Program-made: the position numbers and the translations under genes
Origin: Thermococcus alcaliphilus
GTDB lineage: Archaea; Methanobacteriota_B; Thermococci; Thermococcales; Thermococcaceae
Assembly (NCBI RefSeq): GCF_024054535.1
Contig: NZ_JAMXLV010000019.1
Span: forward strand, 93,682 to 157,681
Length of the DNA stretch: 64,000 nucleotides
Reading direction: 5' to 3'
Shown here: piece after piece, positions 11,586 to 21,813 of the stretch
Layout of the letters: every line of letters starts with the position of its first letter
Numbering within the stretch: position 1 is the first letter of the stretch
Notes under the pieces: model-generated
Seen by the model: the letters and a program-made list of their open reading frames with translations, nothing else
The model's database searches: none
Told to the model about the DNA's origin: nothing

Positions 11586-12452
11586 ATGATGATAATCAAA
11601 GGTATTGGGTTGGATTCTTCATCAAAAATTGCCTTTCAAAGTCATGCTCACACTGATCATTTTGTTAGTGGAGAGTTTATAATATCCACAAAACCCACGA
11701 AGTTCCTCAGCCATCTCAAAAAAGGTGGATTCTACAAGACCTACCGATTTGGAGAGAGCTTTTACATAGGTGATTATAAAGCAAAGCTCTATCCAGCAGG
11801 TCACATGCTGGGCTCTGCTCAAATATACATCAAATTTGATGAGTTTTCACTCCTTTACACAGGGGATGTAAAGTGGTTTAAGCTTAGAACGGCCGAAAAA
11901 AGCAAATTCAGAAAGGCTGATATCTTGGTTATTGAAGCCACCTACGGCCTTCCAATGTACAACTTTCCGACTCCCAGAGAAGCTGAAAAGAAGCTCATAG
12001 CCTTTGTAGAGGAAGCATTAGACAGAAAAAAGGTTCCAACGCTCTATGCAAATCAAATGGGAAAGGCTCAGGAACTGCTTAAAATTCTGGACGTTCATGG
12101 CTATTCTGCGAGAGTTCCAAGTGATATAAGAAAAGTCGCCAAGATCTACGAAAAATTTGGAATTAAGTTTAACAACATTTCAAATGATGGGGAGGTTGTT
12201 ATTAGGGGTTTTAGAACTCAAAAGCCTATTAACGGCATCCATCCTTCTGAGCTGTTTGTTTCTGGGTTTGGGAACCTAAAGTTCAGCAACCATGCAGACT
12301 TCTGGGAGCTTATAAGAATAATTGAGAGGGTTAAGCCTGAAAAAATTTACACACGATACGGCTATAATAGGGAATTTGCAAGGATTTTGAGAGGATTGGG
12401 ATATGAAGCAAGGCCTGTAGAAGATGTTTTGCTTTCAGGAGAATTAATTTGA
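11586..12452 (+). CDS. Metallo-beta-lactamase-fold nuclease (DNA-ligase-associated exonuclease/CPSF-like)
   Basis: This 288-residue protein has the beta-lactamase metal motif SHAHTDHF at about residues 19-26, a second metal segment PAGHMLGSAQ and YTGDVKW, followed by IEATYG. That combination is seen in archaeal RNA-processing and ligase-associated exonucleases of the beta-CASP group. The C-terminal SNHADFWELI supplies a further metal-binding histidine and aspartate. It is shorter than full beta-CASP nucleases, lacks KH domains, and its substrate (RNA or DNA) is unknown. It is divergent from glkA. The start could be ATG 11586 or 11589. Confidence 0.8.
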   Translation: MMIIKGIGLDSSSKIAFQSHAHTDHFVSGEFIISTKPTKFLSHLKKGGFYKTYRFGESFYIGDYKAKLYPAGHMLGSAQIYIKFDEFSLLYTGDVKWFKLRTAEKSKFRKADILVIEATYGLPMYNFPTPREAEKKLIAFVEEALDRKKVPTLYANQMGKAQELLKILDVHGYSARVPSDIRKVAKIYEKFGIKFNNISNDGEVVIRGFRTQKPINGIHPSELFVSGFGNLKFSNHADFWELIRIIERVKPEKIYTRYGYNREFARILRGLGYEARPVEDVLLSGELI

Positions 12453-12464
12453 AAGAAGAAGAAA

Positions 12465-12869
12465 TCAGAGTGATTTCAAGTATTCAGCATAAGCGTTAGC
12501 ATCCATAAGCTCTTTCAATTCCTCTTCAAGATTGCTTGGCTTTATCTTAGCAATCCAAGCTCCATATGGGTCTTCGTTGATTTTTTCTGGAGCGTCTTCA
12601 AGTTCTTCGTTAACTTCAATTACCTCACCGCTAACTGGTGCGTAAACTTCGCTTACGGCTTTTACGCTTTCTACTTCGCAGAGTACATCTCCTTTTGCCA
12701 CCTCTTTCCCAACCTCTGGAAGCTCTACATAAGCGAGGTCACCAAGCTCCTTTTGTGCATAGTCGGTTATTCCCACTAAAACCGTGCCATCCTCAAGCAC
12801 TTGAGCCCATTCGTGGTCCTTGGTGTAGTATAGTCCTTCTTTAATCTTGTATTCTCCAACCTCAATCAT
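12465..12869 (-). CDS. gcvH: Glycine cleavage system H protein
   Basis: This 134-residue lipoyl carrier shuttles the aminomethyl group between the P, T and L proteins. The lipoylation loop [14 protein letters not shown] places the modified lysine at K70, and the hammerhead fold is full length. A longer frame from 12881 would add MVIA; the ATG at 12869 has GGTGATT upstream and fits the family start. It stands alone here, so the P and T proteins must be elsewhere. A radical SAM gene at 38798 may be relevant for making its lipoyl group. Confidence 0.95.
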   Translation of the reverse strand: MIEVGEYKIKEGLYYTKDHEWAQVLEDGTVLVGITDYAQKELGDLAYVELPEVGKEVAKGDVLCEVESVKAVSEVYAPVSGEVIEVNEELEDAPEKINEDPYGAWIAKIKPSNLEEELKELMDANAYAEYLKSL

Positions 12870-12902
12870 AGCAATCACCATAGCCTTTTATAGCTAAAAA
12901 AC

Positions 12903-12911
12903 ATTTAAAGC
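12903..12911. promoter_or_regulatory. Divergent TATA element shared by gcvH and the MFS gene
   Basis: CATTTAAAG reads as a TATA-like box in both directions because its core TTTAAA is self-complementary. It lies 34 bases from the gcvH start on the minus strand and about 78 bases from the transporter start on the plus strand. Joint control of both genes from one site is inferred. Confidence 0.4.
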
Positions 12912-12924
12912 TTTTCCTAATTGT

Positions 12925-12942
12925 GATCACTTTTGAGCAAAA
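12925..12942 (+). promoter_or_regulatory. Candidate operator GATCACTTTTGAGCAAAA
   Basis: This 18-base element begins 64 bases before the MFS start and about 13 bases after its TATA-like box. It contains the inverted repeat TTTTG-AG-CAAAA, and GTGATCAC overlaps its left end. A 16/18 match occurs before the first MATE exporter at 30134-30151, so a shared repressor site is a reasonable hypothesis. Confidence 0.45.
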
Positions 12943-12988
12943 TGTATTATTGAATTGACCACATAAATTAGCTTTTGAGGGAGAGTAA

Positions 12989-14270
12989 ATGAGAGACAAT
13001 CGAAATTTTTGGCTCTTTGCCATGGGACGTTTCGTATCTCTCGTGGGAAGTGGAGTACAAGATGTGGCTTTGCCCTTGTTCATTCTAGATTTAACAGGCT
13101 CTGGCACGATAATGGGAACTTTTATGATAATTTCAATGCTTCCTCGATTACTCCTATACCCAATAGCTGGCGTTTTGGGAGATAGAATCAACAGAAAGTG
13201 GATAATGGTCTGGATGGACTTTGGGAGGGGAGTAGTTATTCTACTTCTGGCTCTTTTGGCGTCAAAAAATTTAATAACAATACCTATCCTCTTTGGGGCG
13301 CAGTTCGTTGTGTCGATCATGAACGCCCTGTTTGGGCCGGCAACCAGTGCTATGCTGCCGGATATAGTAGAAAAAGAGGAGTTAATGAGAGCAAATTCAA
13401 TTTTGATGAGCCTCAACAGCACAGCTTATATAGTAGGCCCAGCCCTTGGTGGGATAATTTATGGGATGGGAGGAATAATGATAGCGTTTCTTATCAATGG
13501 TGTGTCGTTTATAGCTTCAGGTGTTAGTGAGCTTTTTATAAGATATGAACAAAAAGTAGAGAAGATAAAAAACATTGGCGAAGTTTTTGAGGGTTTAAGA
13601 GATGGCTTAAACTACATAAGAGTCCGAAGAGGAATATTAATTTTGATGGGCTTTGCTTTGGTGATTAACTTTTTTGCGGCTCCAATATTTGCGGTTCTTT
13701 ACCCTTATGTGATGAGGATAGTTATTAAATTCACTGCAGAGCAGTACGGTCTTTTAGAGACTTCGTTTATGGGGGGTATACTTCTCGGAAACATCTTAAT
13801 CGGTGCACTGTTTGCAAAGAAAAAGGCTGAGAACCTTTTAGTTAAAGGTTTGATAGTTGAAACAATTCTACTGTTGATTTTTGCCGTTTTAATGCTCCCA
13901 CAAAGCATTGCATTCTTTTTGGGACCCAGCTGGAGAATGTTTGGTGCAATCGCTTTGGTATCGGTTTTAATGGGGGTTTCAAATGCCTTCGTGAACACTC
14001 CACTAAACGTGGAATTCCAGCAACTTGTTCCAACGGAATATAGGGCGAGGGTGTTTTTCGGTTTTGGAAGTTATGAGTCAGGGAATAATTCCCATAGGCT
14101 ATGGTGTCGTTGGCATACTCCTCGATAAGACTCCTGCCCATTTAATTGCTCTTAGTTTAGCAGTACTGGTACTTTTCTTAGTTTTGCTATTTGTGACAAA
14201 ATACTCAAAAGCTGTTTTTATAGAATTTGAAAGTAGGAAGAAGGAAGCTGAAATGGAAGCAATGCTTTAA
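12989..14270 (+). pseudogene. MFS transporter interrupted by a one-base frameshift
   Basis: Together two frames encode a 12-helix major facilitator of about 426 residues resembling macrolide/drug exporters; the motif-A-like loop GVLGDRINRKW follows the second helix. The first frame runs 12989-14128 but leaves the family sequence after VPTEYRARVF; the remainder, SVLEVMSQGIIPIGYG and the last two helices, is in the next frame to 14270. Removing one T from the five-T run at 14054-14058 restores one protein. This is either a recent inactivation or a homopolymer sequencing error; the sequence on both sides is otherwise intact. The truncated form would lose the last helices. Confidence 0.8.
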
Positions 14271-14291
14271 CTCTTCATCATATCCAAAAGA

Positions 14292-14299
14292 TTTAAATA
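14292..14299 (+). promoter_or_regulatory. TATA box of the candidate small RNA
   Basis: TTTAAATA about 26 bases before the proposed RNA 5' end at 14318 and about 170 bases before leuS, which has its own box closer by. Confidence 0.5.
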
Positions 14300-14317
14300 T
14301 CCTAATGCCAAGATAAA

Positions 14318-14400
14318 GGGCGATGCTTATGAGGGGGGATCGAGTTCTCCACGAGTTGGCATTCCTCTTATGCTGATCAACTTAGCTATCCCCCTAGACG
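14318..14400 (+). ncRNA. Candidate H/ACA-like guide RNA
   Basis: Between its own TATA box and a T5 stretch at 14413-14417 lies a segment that folds like a single-hairpin archaeal H/ACA RNA. Lower stem: 14333-14340 with 14388-14395 (seven Watson-Crick pairs and a closing G-U). Upper stem: AGTTG 14354-14358 with CAACT 14378-14382, continued by GCAT/ATGC around a seven-base loop, with a four-base bulge. The internal loop has a 5' strand 14341-14353 and a 3' strand 14383-14387. An AGA (ANA box) follows the lower stem directly at 14396-14398, 14 bases after the upper stem, which is the spacing used by pseudouridine guides. No canonical kink-turn is evident, which weakens the call. Confidence 0.5.
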
Positions 14401-14412
14401 TAAATCCAAGTC

Positions 14413-14417
14413 TTTTT
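14413..14417 (+). terminator. T5 terminator of the candidate small RNA
   Basis: A TTTTTCC stretch falls between the hairpin and the leuS TATA box. Short T runs terminate archaeal RNA polymerase. Confidence 0.4.
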
Positions 14418-14432
14418 CCTCGGTGCAAACTC

Positions 14433-14440
14433 TTTTAAAA
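14433..14440 (+). promoter_or_regulatory. leuS: TATA box for leuS
   Basis: TTTTAAAA about 33-40 bases before the ATG at 14473; the ribosome binding site GGGAGGT follows at 14460-14466. Confidence 0.5.
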
Positions 14441-14472
14441 GACGTTTTTAACAACATCAGGGAGGTTAGGAT

Positions 14473-17349
14473 ATGGTAGATTTCAAGGCTATTGAAGAAA
14501 AATGGCAGCAGAAGTGGCTGGAAGAGAAGGTATTCGAACCTCAGATAGATGAAAAGAAGCCAAAGTTCTACATAACGGTTGCATTCCCCTACTTGTCAGG
14601 CCACTTGCACGTGGGACATGCTAGAACCTATACAATACCGGACGTTATTGCAAGGTTCAAGAGAATGCAGGGATACAATGTCTTGTTCCCAATGGCGTGG
14701 CATATAACCGGCTCTCCAATAGTCGGGATAGCGGAAAGAATAAAGCACAGGGATCCCCAGACAATCTACGTTTATAGGGATGTCTACAAAGTTCCGGAGG
14801 ACATTTTGTGGACATTTGAAGATCCAGTGAATATAGTAAAGTACTTCATGAAGGCCGCAAGGGAGACTTTTATCAGAGCGGGTTTTAGTGTTGACTGGAG
14901 CAGAGAATTCCACACGACATCGCTCTTTCCGCCGTTCAGTAAGTTTATCGAGTGGCAGTTCTTGAGATTAAAAGAAAAAGGGCTGATCGTTAAGGGAACC
15001 CACTACGTCAGATGGGATCCAGTTGTTGGAACCCCCTTGGGAGATCACGACCTAATTGAGGGAGAAGATGTACAGATACTGGATTACATTCTGATAAAGT
15101 TCGTTCTTGAAGAGAAAGGCGAAGTTTACTATCTACCTGCGGCAACCCTAAGGCCCGAAACCGTTTACGGAGTAACCAACATGTGGTTAAATCCCGAGGC
15201 AACTTACGTGAAAGCCAGAGTTAAGAGCGGAGACAAGGAAGAGAAATGGATAATAAGCAAGGAAGCCGCTTACAAGTTGAGCTTCCAAGATAAGGATATT
15301 GAAGTTCTGGAAGAGTTCAAGGGAGAGAAGTTAATTGGAAAGTGGGTCAAGAACCCGGTAACTGGAGATGAGGTAATTATTTTGCCTGCTGAGTTCGTTG
15401 ATCCAGATAACGCTACCGGAGTAGTCATGAGCGTTCCTGCACATGCACCCTTCGATCATGCCGCCTTGGAGGACATAAAGAAGAACACAGAAATCCTGTT
15501 GAGGTATGATATTGATCCAAGGATCGTTGAAAACATAAGCTACATCTCCCTGATTGAGTTGGAGGGCTATGGTGAATTCCCGGCTGTTGAAGAGAGTGAA
15601 AAGCTTGGAGTAAAAAGCCAAAAAGATGTGGAAAAACTTGAACAGGCCACAAAAAACATCTACAAAGCTGAATACCACAAGGGTGTCTTCAAGATTGAGC
15701 CCTACAAAGGAAAACCCGTTAACGAGGTAAAGGAGCTAGTAGCTAAGGAGATGCTCGAAAAAGGAATAGCTGACAGGATGTATGAATTCTCGGACAAAAA
15801 CGTCATCTCAAGGTTTGGAAACAGAGCGGTTATAAAAATAATCCACGATCAATGGTTTATCGACTACGGAAACCCAGAATGGAAGGCAAAGGCGAGAGAA
15901 GCTTTAGCAGAAATGAAAATCCTGCCGGAGTCAAGAAGGGCACAGTTTGAAGCCATAATAGAGTGGCTCGACAAGAAGGCCTGTGCGAGAAAAGTTGGCC
16001 TTGGAACTCCTTTGCCGTGGGATCCGGAGTGGGTGATCGAAAGTCTGAGCGACTCAACAATTTACATGGCTTACTACACCATAAGCAGAGCCGTAAATAA
16101 GTATGGCATTAAAGGAGAACAGCTAATCCCAGAAGTTTTTGACTACATATTCCTTGAGGACTTTAGCGAGGAGAAAGAAAAGCAGCTAAGCGAAAAAACG
16201 GGCATTCCAAAAGAAGTTATAAGAGAAATGAAGGAAGAATTTGAATACTGGTATCCGCTGGACTGGAGATGCTCGGCTAAGGACTTAATTCCAAACCACT
16301 TAACGTTCTTTATCTTCAATCACGTTGCCATATTCAGAAAAGAGCACTGGCCGAAAGGAATAGCGGTTAACGGCTTTGGAACTCTTGAAGGACAGAAAAT
16401 GAGCAAGAGCAAGGGGAACGTGCTCAACTTTATCGATGCCATTGAAGAGAACGGGGCAGATGTGGTTAGACTTTACATCATGAGTCTAGCAGAGCACGAC
16501 AGCGACTTTGACTGGAAGAGGAGTGAAGTGGGCAAATTAAGAAAGCAAATAGAGAGATTCTATGAGCTTATAATGGAATTTGCAGCTTATGAGGACAAAG
16601 ACGTTGAGCTAATGGACATTGACAAATGGCTCTTGCACAGAGTTAACAAAGCCATAAAAGGTGCCACTGAGGCTCTGGAGGAATTTAGAACAAGGACGGC
16701 TGTTCAATGGGCTTTCTACAGCATACTGAACGACCTAAGATGGTACATGAGGAGAACAGAAGGAAGGGACGATGAAGCGAAAAAGGTTACTTTGAGGAGA
16801 GTTGCTGATATCTGGGTTCGCTTGATGGCTCCGTTTACACCACACATAGCTGAGGAACTCTGGACAAAGCTTGGTGGAGAGGGCTTTGTAAGCCTTGCCA
16901 AGTGGCCAGAGCCTGTTGAAGAGTGGTGGAACGAAACAATAGAACTTGAAGAGGACTACATCAAAGCACTAATCGATGATATAAAGGAAATTATCACCGT
17001 TGCAAAGCTCGAAAATGCAAAGAGAGCCTACATCTACACAGCTGAAGAGTGGAAGTGGAGAGTAGCGGAGATAGTCGCGGAGAAGAAGGACTTCAAGGCA
17101 GCTATGAGTGAAGTAATGAAAGATCCAGAGATGAGAAAGCGTGGCAAGGAAGTTTCAAAGCTGATTCAAAAGCTTGTCAAGGAGAGAGCTTTTGAACTCA
17201 AGCGCATCGATGAGGAGAAGGCCTTAAGACAGGCAAAGGACTTCATAGAACGCGAAACGGGGCTAGAAATCATCATAAACCCAGAGGAGGACAAGGGCGG
17301 AAAGAAGAAGCAGGCAATGCCGATGAAGCCTGCAATATTTGTGGAGTGA
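14473..17349 (+). CDS. leuS: Leucyl-tRNA synthetase
   Basis: This 958-residue class I synthetase charges tRNA-Leu. The HIGH-type motif HVGHA is at 46-50 and KMSKSKGN at about 642-649. Between them lies a large CP1 editing domain that hydrolyses mischarged tRNA. The archaeal C-terminal extension (about 830-958) contacts the long variable arm of tRNA-Leu. Length and architecture match Pyrococcus LeuRS. A strong GGGAGGT site precedes the ATG, and a candidate small RNA sits immediately upstream. Confidence 0.97.
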   Translation: MVDFKAIEEKWQQKWLEEKVFEPQIDEKKPKFYITVAFPYLSGHLHVGHARTYTIPDVIARFKRMQGYNVLFPMAWHITGSPIVGIAERIKHRDPQTIYVYRDVYKVPEDILWTFEDPVNIVKYFMKAARETFIRAGFSVDWSREFHTTSLFPPFSKFIEWQFLRLKEKGLIVKGTHYVRWDPVVGTPLGDHDLIEGEDVQILDYILIKFVLEEKGEVYYLPAATLRPETVYGVTNMWLNPEATYVKARVKSGDKEEKWIISKEAAYKLSFQDKDIEVLEEFKGEKLIGKWVKNPVTGDEVIILPAEFVDPDNATGVVMSVPAHAPFDHAALEDIKKNTEILLRYDIDPRIVENISYISLIELEGYGEFPAVEESEKLGVKSQKDVEKLEQATKNIYKAEYHKGVFKIEPYKGKPVNEVKELVAKEMLEKGIADRMYEFSDKNVISRFGNRAVIKIIHDQWFIDYGNPEWKAKAREALAEMKILPESRRAQFEAIIEWLDKKACARKVGLGTPLPWDPEWVIESLSDSTIYMAYYTISRAVNKYGIKGEQLIPEVFDYIFLEDFSEEKEKQLSEKTGIPKEVIREMKEEFEYWYPLDWRCSAKDLIPNHLTFFIFNHVAIFRKEHWPKGIAVNGFGTLEGQKMSKSKGNVLNFIDAIEENGADVVRLYIMSLAEHDSDFDWKRSEVGKLRKQIERFYELIMEFAAYEDKDVELMDIDKWLLHRVNKAIKGATEALEEFRTRTAVQWAFYSILNDLRWYMRRTEGRDDEAKKVTLRRVADIWVRLMAPFTPHIAEELWTKLGGEGFVSLAKWPEPVEEWWNETIELEEDYIKALIDDIKEIITVAKLENAKRAYIYTAEEWKWRVAEIVAEKKDFKAAMSEVMKDPEMRKRGKEVSKLIQKLVKERAFELKRIDEEKALRQAKDFIERETGLEIIINPEEDKGGKKKQAMPMKPAIFVE

Positions 17350-17428
17350 GTTCTTTTTCTATCTCTTTTCTCTTAGAATATCCTAAAAGGAGAAAAGCCA
17401 CTTTAAAGACCAAGCTCAAAATTCGAAA

Positions 17429-17980
17429 TTATGAGTTTACTTGAAACCTTTTTATCGTATCAATGTAAAACGGGGCTGTTGCAAATACAGAGACGAGCTC
17501 TGGGATTGCTACTCCCTTTGGAACATTGTATGCAAAATGAATGAGCCACGCTAGTATCGCAACTGTTAGAGCAGGAATAGGTAAATAACTTCTAAAGTAG
17601 ACCCCATAGGCAACTAGGAATACTGCAAGAGAGAGAAAGAACGCCACCGAGACTTTGAAGTGCAGTCCCCTGTAGATTTCATCAAAAACAGCCACCAGAA
17701 TTAGCGTAAACCCGACTAAGAACCCCACAGCAGAGAAAGCTTTGCTGGTTTTGTATATGCACAGTGCTGAAACGTATATGATAAGAGCCCCTCCGAGACT
17801 CAAGCCAAAGTTAAATATCGGTGCAACGGAGCTTCTTGTGGCATGTCCAAGATCGCTTAGGGCGTTGTTTGTGATATTGAACCAATCTGAGAGAAGTATT
17901 GCTATTGCAATTGATATTAAGGGTATCGCTATTGAGAGATACGCCAGGTATAAACAGGGGGCTTTGTTTATTGCTTTCAT
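17429..17980 (-). CDS. DUF998-family membrane protein
   Basis: This 183-residue protein has about six hydrophobic helices and the family signature NALSDLGH at about residues 38-45, typical of DUF998 proteins. Their function is not established. It lies between the convergent leuS and the sulfur reductase gene on the same strand, with no clear sign of an operon. Confidence 0.75.
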   Translation of the reverse strand: MKAINKAPCLYLAYLSIAIPLISIAIAILLSDWFNITNNALSDLGHATRSSVAPIFNFGLSLGGALIIYVSALCIYKTSKAFSAVGFLVGFTLILVAVFDEIYRGLHFKVSVAFFLSLAVFLVAYGVYFRSYLPIPALTVAILAWLIHFAYNVPKGVAIPELVSVFATAPFYIDTIKRFQVNS

Positions 17981-18043
17981 GGTTTTTACTTGAGACTTAA
18001 CCTAAATAAGGTTTTTTGGAGAAATTTAAAATTAAAGAGGGGA

Positions 18044-19369
18044 TCAGAACTTCAAGACCCTTGCTAGAACTACCAGTGGATCCCAAACCGGGGCAAACGG
18101 TGGTGCATAGGCTAAATCGGCAAAGAAGAGGTCTTTTGTTGTAAATCCTGCTTGTAAAGCTACTGCAAAAGCATCCACTCTTGGAAGTATCTCTGCTCCA
18201 ACTGCCTGTAAGCCTAAGAGCCTTCCGTTCTCTTTGTCCGCTATTGCTTTGAGCCATATCTTCTTTCCGCCCGGATAATAATGGGGTTTTGTTCTTGCCT
18301 CTATGAATGCCGTCTTAACATCATATCCTTCTTTTAGGGCTTCTCCTTCTGTTAGCCCGGTTTTCCCAATTTCGAGATCCATGAATTTGGTTATGGCCGT
18401 TCCAAGAACTCCTGGAAATGTTATGTCAACACCCGCTATGTTGCTTCCCGCTACGTAGCCCATCTTGTTACCCGGTGGAGCCAATGGCACCCATACCCTT
18501 CTGCCAGTGATCAAATGCTTTGTCTCGGCAACGTCTCCAGCAGCATAGACGTTTTCAATGCTCGTTTGCATTCTCTCGTTTGTCCATATTGCTCCAGTTT
18601 CCCCTATCCTAACCCCTAGTTGTCGTGCAAGCTCTGTGTTTGGCTTGATTCCAGTGGCTATGATGACTAGATCGGCTTTATACTCCCCTGCATCAGTGAC
18701 TACCTTCTCTACCTTCTCTTCTCCTTCAATCCTAAGGGTTACTTCTTCCAGACGGAGGTTTAGGTGTTCTCTGAGTTTTGCCTCTACTATATCGGTGATT
18801 TCCTTGTCAAAGGTTTTTCTTAAGACCCTCTCGCTTCTGCCGATTAGTGTTACATTCTTTCCCTGAACCACAAATGCTTCGGCCATCTCAAGTGCTATAT
18901 AGCCAGTTCCAATCACCACAACGTTCCTTACATCATTTTTCTCCACATATTCTTTTATTGCAACCGCATCTGGAGGCAGGTCTGCTGTAAAAACTCCCCT
19001 CAAATCTACACCCTCTATTGGCGGTACTTGGGGGGAGGCGCCGTTTGCAAAAACCAAGTAGTCCCACTCGTAGGTTTTCTCTTCACCATTCTCCCTTACT
19101 CTCACACTTCCTTGCTCAACTTCTATCACTTCTGCATTCAAGTGCAGGTCAATTCCTCTCTTTTTGATGAAAAACTCGGGTGGATAGTGCATAAGTTTCT
19201 CCTTTGGAGAAATTCCTTCAACGACATAAGGCACTCCACAGGGGGCATGACTGACCCATTCAGTCGCTTCAAACACCTTTACATCCCATTCAGGTTTCAG
19301 TCTCTTCACTCTTGATGCAGTGCTCATTCCAGCAGCTCCGCCACCTATGATAACAACTGTCTTTTTCAT
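18044..19369 (-). CDS. nsr: NAD(P)H sulfur oxidoreductase / coenzyme A disulfide reductase
   Basis: This 441-residue flavoprotein of the pyridine nucleotide-disulfide oxidoreductase family is the CoA-dependent NAD(P)H sulfur reductase of Thermococcales. The FAD-binding GGGAAG is at 9-14, the single redox cysteine is Cys44 in HAPCGVPY, the NAD(P) loop GTGYIALE lies near 155, and AAGDVAE is the second FAD motif. The C-terminal dimerisation domain is complete. The ATG at 19369 (GGTGAT upstream) is preferred over the frame start at 19381. A perfect SurR site lies just upstream, as for the P. furiosus homologue, which is repressed when sulfur is absent. Confidence 0.92.
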   Translation of the reverse strand: MKKTVVIIGGGAAGMSTASRVKRLKPEWDVKVFEATEWVSHAPCGVPYVVEGISPKEKLMHYPPEFFIKKRGIDLHLNAEVIEVEQGSVRVRENGEEKTYEWDYLVFANGASPQVPPIEGVDLRGVFTADLPPDAVAIKEYVEKNDVRNVVVIGTGYIALEMAEAFVVQGKNVTLIGRSERVLRKTFDKEITDIVEAKLREHLNLRLEEVTLRIEGEEKVEKVVTDAGEYKADLVIIATGIKPNTELARQLGVRIGETGAIWTNERMQTSIENVYAAGDVAETKHLITGRRVWVPLAPPGNKMGYVAGSNIAGVDITFPGVLGTAITKFMDLEIGKTGLTEGEALKEGYDVKTAFIEARTKPHYYPGGKKIWLKAIADKENGRLLGLQAVGAEILPRVDAFAVALQAGFTTKDLFFADLAYAPPFAPVWDPLVVLARVLKF

Positions 19370-19387
19370 ATTTATCACCAAAGAAGG

Positions 19388-19404
19388 GTTGTAAACCTAA
19401 GGTT
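19388..19404 (-). promoter_or_regulatory. SurR binding site of the sulfur reductase gene
   Basis: GTT-GTA-AAC-CTAAG-GTT matches the extended SurR consensus GTTn3AACn5GTT without a mismatch. It begins 19 bases upstream of the ATG at 19369, around the expected transcription start, a position suited to repression. SurR is the sulfur-responsive redox regulator of Thermococcales. Confidence 0.75.
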
Positions 19405-19422
19405 AAAAAAGTTAATGAAGAA

Positions 19423-20490
19423 TCAAATATTCAAAGGAAGTTTCACATAGTCGAGGACGCTTCCGTAACTCTTCTTTATCTCAACGTGTTCAACAAGCCC
19501 TTTGAATTCTCCTCCAGCAAGTCCGTCCCCGATTATAGCGCTTCCCTGGGCGGCCTCCTTTGCTTTCCCCTCAAGACCCCTCTGCTTAACCACTGGAAGG
19601 CCAAAGCGCTCCTCGAAGAGGTCTTTAACATCTTTTCTAAGCTCATCTATGCGCATAAGTCTACCAGAGAGGATTATTTCCTTGGCATCTCTCACAACGG
19701 CGAGTTCACTAGCAACTGCCTTTATAAAGCCGTCTTTCATGGCTTCCCAGGCTTTTGCAAAAGGCTCCTCGTCAAGCCTTTTGGCAAATTCCTCTGGTGG
19801 GAGTATCTTTTCTGCGGCAATTATGCTTGCTCCTCCCCAGAAGAGGTGCCACTTCTTGATTTTTCCCATGAGATATGCCACCTCACCGTCGAGGGCACCG
19901 CTGTTCACGTATGCCGGGCCAGGGAATATCGTACCCCCAATGCCATCAACTATCTTTCCACCCTTGACTGCTCCAGCGTAATTGTAGCCAAAGCCAACCT
20001 CAAGGAGCACGAATGAAACGTCGGAATACTCAATGTTAAGCCTCTTGGCTTGGTCGTAGATTCCAAGAACGGTTATCGCCATTTTATCCGCTGTTCCCAT
20101 GTCTATTTTGTTGTATTTCCTCCATTCTGGCACAGTTGGAAGGTGTATAACGCCGGGAATAAACCACACGTTCATATTCTTTTCAGCCATCTCGCTTACC
20201 ATCTTTTGCAATCCAATGAGAACTGGTATTTCTTTCATTTCTTCTTCTCTAACTAGCGTCATCTCAAAGCGGTCTTTTTCAGTTAATTCACTTATGTGCT
20301 TAAGCGGAACTCCGTACCCTGAGGGGCCGATTATTAAGTCTGCACTGAATTCTTCTATTGTCCTAACGATTTTGCTTGGCTCTTCCGCAACTACTTCACT
20401 TGGAAAGCTGAGATCGAGTTTTATCTTTCCGTCTTCAAGGCCAATAATGTCAAAGCTCTTCGTGCCTGGATCGACACCTATAACCCTCAT
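19423..20490 (-). CDS. DUF1464 protein (predicted ASKHA-fold sugar/butyrate-type kinase)
   Basis: This 355-residue protein starts with MRVIGVDPGTKSFD, a phosphate-1 loop of the acetate/sugar kinase-Hsp70 fold, and carries a second glycine-rich segment DGIGGTIFPGP near 170 and LSGRLMRIDEL near 300. Archaeal proteins of this group (DUF1464) have been proposed to be butyrate kinases, but no activity is proven as far as I know. It lies upstream of nsr on the same strand, 53 bases away, with the SurR site in between. Confidence 0.75.
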   Translation of the reverse strand: MRVIGVDPGTKSFDIIGLEDGKIKLDLSFPSEVVAEEPSKIVRTIEEFSADLIIGPSGYGVPLKHISELTEKDRFEMTLVREEEMKEIPVLIGLQKMVSEMAEKNMNVWFIPGVIHLPTVPEWRKYNKIDMGTADKMAITVLGIYDQAKRLNIEYSDVSFVLLEVGFGYNYAGAVKGGKIVDGIGGTIFPGPAYVNSGALDGEVAYLMGKIKKWHLFWGGASIIAAEKILPPEEFAKRLDEEPFAKAWEAMKDGFIKAVASELAVVRDAKEIILSGRLMRIDELRKDVKDLFEERFGLPVVKQRGLEGKAKEAAQGSAIIGDGLAGGEFKGLVEHVEIKKSYGSVLDYVKLPLNI

Positions 20491-20531
20491 TTTATCACCG
20501 GAACAAAGAAGAAGAGAGGAATTAAAAAAGT

Positions 20532-21695
20532 TTATTCCTGCTTTTTCTCCTCGATATAATATTTCCCCTTAACCCTAACGAGCCTGTAAATTTCTCCTTC
20601 CTTTACTTCAAATTCTGGTTTTTCGAGCTCAAAGGTCTCATAGCTGTTCATGTCCATAAACTGGACTTCTCTTGGAGTTGAACTCGTTGCCATAGCTTCC
20701 AGTCTCTCGTGCTCTACTGTGTCTATTTCATCTCGCTTTGCACTTTTCCAGTCTTTGTGTTCATTTTCGTGAGTGGAGAGGTTCTTTAAGAACAACCCTT
20801 TTCCGTTCACATCTTCAACTCTGTATATGTTGCCTTTTTTGTCCCCCACTATGTCTCCTTTTCTAAACTTTGGGATTCTAACGCTAACACTTGTCCTATA
20901 AACTTCCTTGCTCGTCATTCTGTCCTGCCCAATTAGCTGATAAGCCTCACTTATACTCCCGCCATATTTATCCCTTATCGCTTGGGCAAGCTTTCTTGCA
21001 GCACTTGTTGATCCCATGTAGAAGTCTATTCCTTCTTCTTTTTCTACAGTATCTTGGATGAAGCCCATCCTGTCGCGCTTCATTATTTCGTCAACTTTTT
21101 CCTCAACTAGTTTTGAGATTTCATCTTTCTCTTCTTTTGTTAAGACTCTATCTTCAGCTCTAACCTGCAAAATTGCCTCGAAATAACCTCCTAAGAATTT
21201 CTGGCACCTTGGACATACTGTTTGCCTTACATAGACTGTTACCATCTTCTTCTCATGGTGAAGCTCCTTTTGCATTTCATGAATTCTCGCTTTAACTTCC
21301 ACTTCATAGTTGATTATTGCCGGAAAGTACTCTATGTGCCACTCAATTGGCTCAAAGCTCACATATGCAGTTCCTACGGGCACTTCTTCAATTTCCTCCA
21401 ATTCCTCTTTCGGAACAATTTTTACCTCTTTAACTCTCTCATCAAGGAGGAGGTTTTCAATGAGAGCATTATCGGCAACTTCAAAGATAAGCTCTTCAAG
21501 GTTGTAAGTTTTTGGATCTACCCATGTCCCTCTAACCTTATAGCTCCCACAGTTTTGGCATAGCTCGGTATTTATTTCATCTTCTATTAGGAGTACGGGG
21601 TTTTCCTTTCTAAAGCATACCTGACAGAGGCCGTCTATCAACGGCCCCCCTTCGTTCTCGCTAATTCCACATCTGTAGCAAAATCTCTCGCTCAT
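20532..21695 (-). CDS. NMD3-related ribosome assembly protein
   Basis: This 387-residue archaeal homologue of eukaryotic Nmd3, the 60S export adaptor, probably acts in large-subunit maturation. Zinc-binding cysteine pairs include CYRCG near the N terminus, CQVCF, CQNCG at about 43-47 and CPRCQ near 150. The rest carries the S1/OB and eIF5A-like domains. The ATG at 21695 is chosen because GGTGAG precedes it and the protein then begins just before the first zinc finger; the frame extends back to 21746 without support. Confidence 0.88.
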   Translation of the reverse strand: MSERFCYRCGISENEGGPLIDGLCQVCFRKENPVLLIEDEINTELCQNCGSYKVRGTWVDPKTYNLEELIFEVADNALIENLLLDERVKEVKIVPKEELEEIEEVPVGTAYVSFEPIEWHIEYFPAIINYEVEVKARIHEMQKELHHEKKMVTVYVRQTVCPRCQKFLGGYFEAILQVRAEDRVLTKEEKDEISKLVEEKVDEIMKRDRMGFIQDTVEKEEGIDFYMGSTSAARKLAQAIRDKYGGSISEAYQLIGQDRMTSKEVYRTSVSVRIPKFRKGDIVGDKKGNIYRVEDVNGKGLFLKNLSTHENEHKDWKSAKRDEIDTVEHERLEAMATSSTPREVQFMDMNSYETFELEKPEFEVKEGEIYRLVRVKGKYYIEEKKQE

Positions 21696-21813
21696 TTTTC
21701 TCACCACTACAAGCTGAGGTTTCATGATTAAAAACTTAACTTCCATTAGGAATTAGTGGAAGAGGGAAGGCACTCTCAAGGCCAGCAGATTTCTTCTTGG
21801 GAGAAGAACGAAA

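Noticed and set aside
13198..13527. Second-frame reading of 109 residues inside the MFS gene
   Set aside because: No ribosome binding site and protein-like character belong to the MFS frame; it is a shadow.
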